From: an uncultured Bacteroidota bacterium
GTDB lineage: Bacteria; Bacteroidota; Bacteroidia; NS11-12g; UBA9320
Direction: 5' to 3'
Assembly: GCA_913056425.1 (NCBI GenBank)
Contig: CAJXLR010000022.1
Location: 1 to 13,658, forward strand
DNA: 13,658 bases
The translations under genes were made by a program, and so were the position numbers. How positions within the stretch are numbered: the first letter of the stretch is position 1; every line of letters begins with the position of its first letter. Under the pieces are notes generated by a model. The model saw only the letters and a list, made by a program, of their open reading frames with translations. It had not been told where the DNA came from and made no database searches. Positions 13,193-13,658 of the stretch are shown here, one piece after another.

Positions 13193-13658
13193 ACCCTTGT
13201 TTTGCTTCTTCGAGCATTTTAGCCGCTAAATCTTTGCCCAGAAACTTGTCAATTCGATTGTGAATGACATACAGAAAAGGTGTGAGAACGATTGTCACGG
13301 TACACTTATAGATGTAATTCACTACACCTATACCCAGCACCAGAGCCCAACTCCAACCTTGTCCAATCTGAAATGCAATTATCAAGACCACAAATGAATC
13401 GATGAATTGAGATACCAGTGTAGAACCCGTTGCTCTCAACCAAAGCTTTTTCTCTCCTGTTTTTCGTTTGATAAATTGGAAGGTCATAACATCGGCAAAC
13501 TGACCAATTAAAAATGCAACTATGGATCCGGCTATAATCCAAAGACCTTGGCCAAATACATATTGGAACGCCAAATTCATATCGCTGATACCATTAGCTT
13601 TTTGAGAAGCGATGTAAAAATCTGCCGGCTTCAGTCCAATCGCGAAGTAAATCATCAA
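13191..13658 (-). CDS. yhhQ: Queuosine precursor transporter, YhhQ family (5' truncated by window edge)
   Basis: This is an integral inner-membrane protein of the YhhQ/DUF165 family, which takes up 7-deazaguanine precursors of queuosine, a tRNA wobble base modification. The 155 visible residues are the C-terminal two thirds of a protein usually a little over 200 residues long. The family block RATGSTLVSQFIDSF is at 75-89 of the visible part. Four or so hydrophobic segments can be seen, and a short charged tail ends EEAKQG. The frame is still open at base 13658; a TTG and an ATG at the very edge could be read as starts, but the first conserved helices would then be missing, so the real start lies outside. 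Which deazapurine it carries cannot be told. It is unrelated to the genes facing it. Confidence 0.87.
   Translation of the reverse strand: MMIYFAIGLKPADFYIASQKANGISDMNLAFQYVFGQGLWIIAGSIVAFLIGQFADVMTFQFIKRKTGEKKLWLRATGSTLVSQFIDSFVVLIIAFQIGQGWSWALVLGIGVVNYIYKCTVTIVLTPFLYVIHNRIDKFLGKDLAAKMLEEAKQG

Noticed and set aside
1..13658. tRNA, rRNA, CRISPR array, insertion sequence or phage remnant
   Set aside because: No tRNA-like cloverleaf, spaced direct repeats, transposase motifs or terminal inverted repeats were found on either strand by eye.

Overview
The window looks like a chromosomal segment from a marine-type member of the Bacteroidota, most likely order Flavobacteriales. The reasons are two proteins with type IX secretion (T9SS type A) C-terminal domains, a flavobacterial-type proteorhodopsin with Met at the spectral tuning site, a GYDIA-type GHMP kinase, Bacteroidota-style -7 boxes (TAnnTTTG), and start sites that lack Shine-Dalgarno sequences. 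I see no tRNA, rRNA, CRISPR array, insertion sequence or phage gene.

Layout. Positions 1-1407 (+) hold the 3' part of a secreted Ig/PKD-like protein with a T9SS sorting domain. Positions 1506-5242 (-) hold a tight four-gene operon, transcribed in the order GYDVA-type GHMP kinase (probable phosphomevalonate kinase), mvaD, mevalonate kinase, and a UbiA prenyltransferase. Its genes overlap by 8 and 7 bases, and the last two are 2 bases apart. A 318-base divergent intergenic region follows. Positions 5561-7256 (+) hold a green-type proton-pumping proteorhodopsin and blh, the enzyme that makes retinal from beta-carotene. A strong intrinsic terminator lies between them and ends 3 bases before the blh start codon. 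Positions 7351-7878 (+) encode a conserved hypothetical protein with a Tudor/KOW-like N-terminus. Its 3' end overlaps that of a convergent membrane-anchored J-domain protein (7854-8777, -). Positions 8903-10504 (+) encode a secreted DUF1573-like/PEGA-like/von Willebrand A protein. Positions 10584-13136 (+) encode an 850-residue secreted protein with a CxxCH motif, Ig/FN3/PKD-like repeats and a T9SS domain, followed by a strong terminator. Positions 13191-13658 (-) hold the 3' part of a YhhQ-type queuosine precursor transporter.

How the genes work together. The lower mevalonate operon turns mevalonate into isopentenyl diphosphate, the source of carotenoids and of lipids made by UbiA-type enzymes. 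The divergent pair uses the carotenoid product: Blh cleaves beta-carotene to retinal and the rhodopsin binds it to pump protons in light. The rhodopsin has Gly where green proteorhodopsin has Phe152, so it may also be able to hold a carotenoid antenna. Isoprenoid supply and light capture therefore sit back to back. I found no wholly new system. The least ordinary points are the terminator and start-codon arrangement at blh, the probable leaderless start of the mevalonate operon, the antenna-type Gly, altered metal-ligand positions in UbiA and Blh, and an inverted repeat around the start of the CxxCH protein gene.
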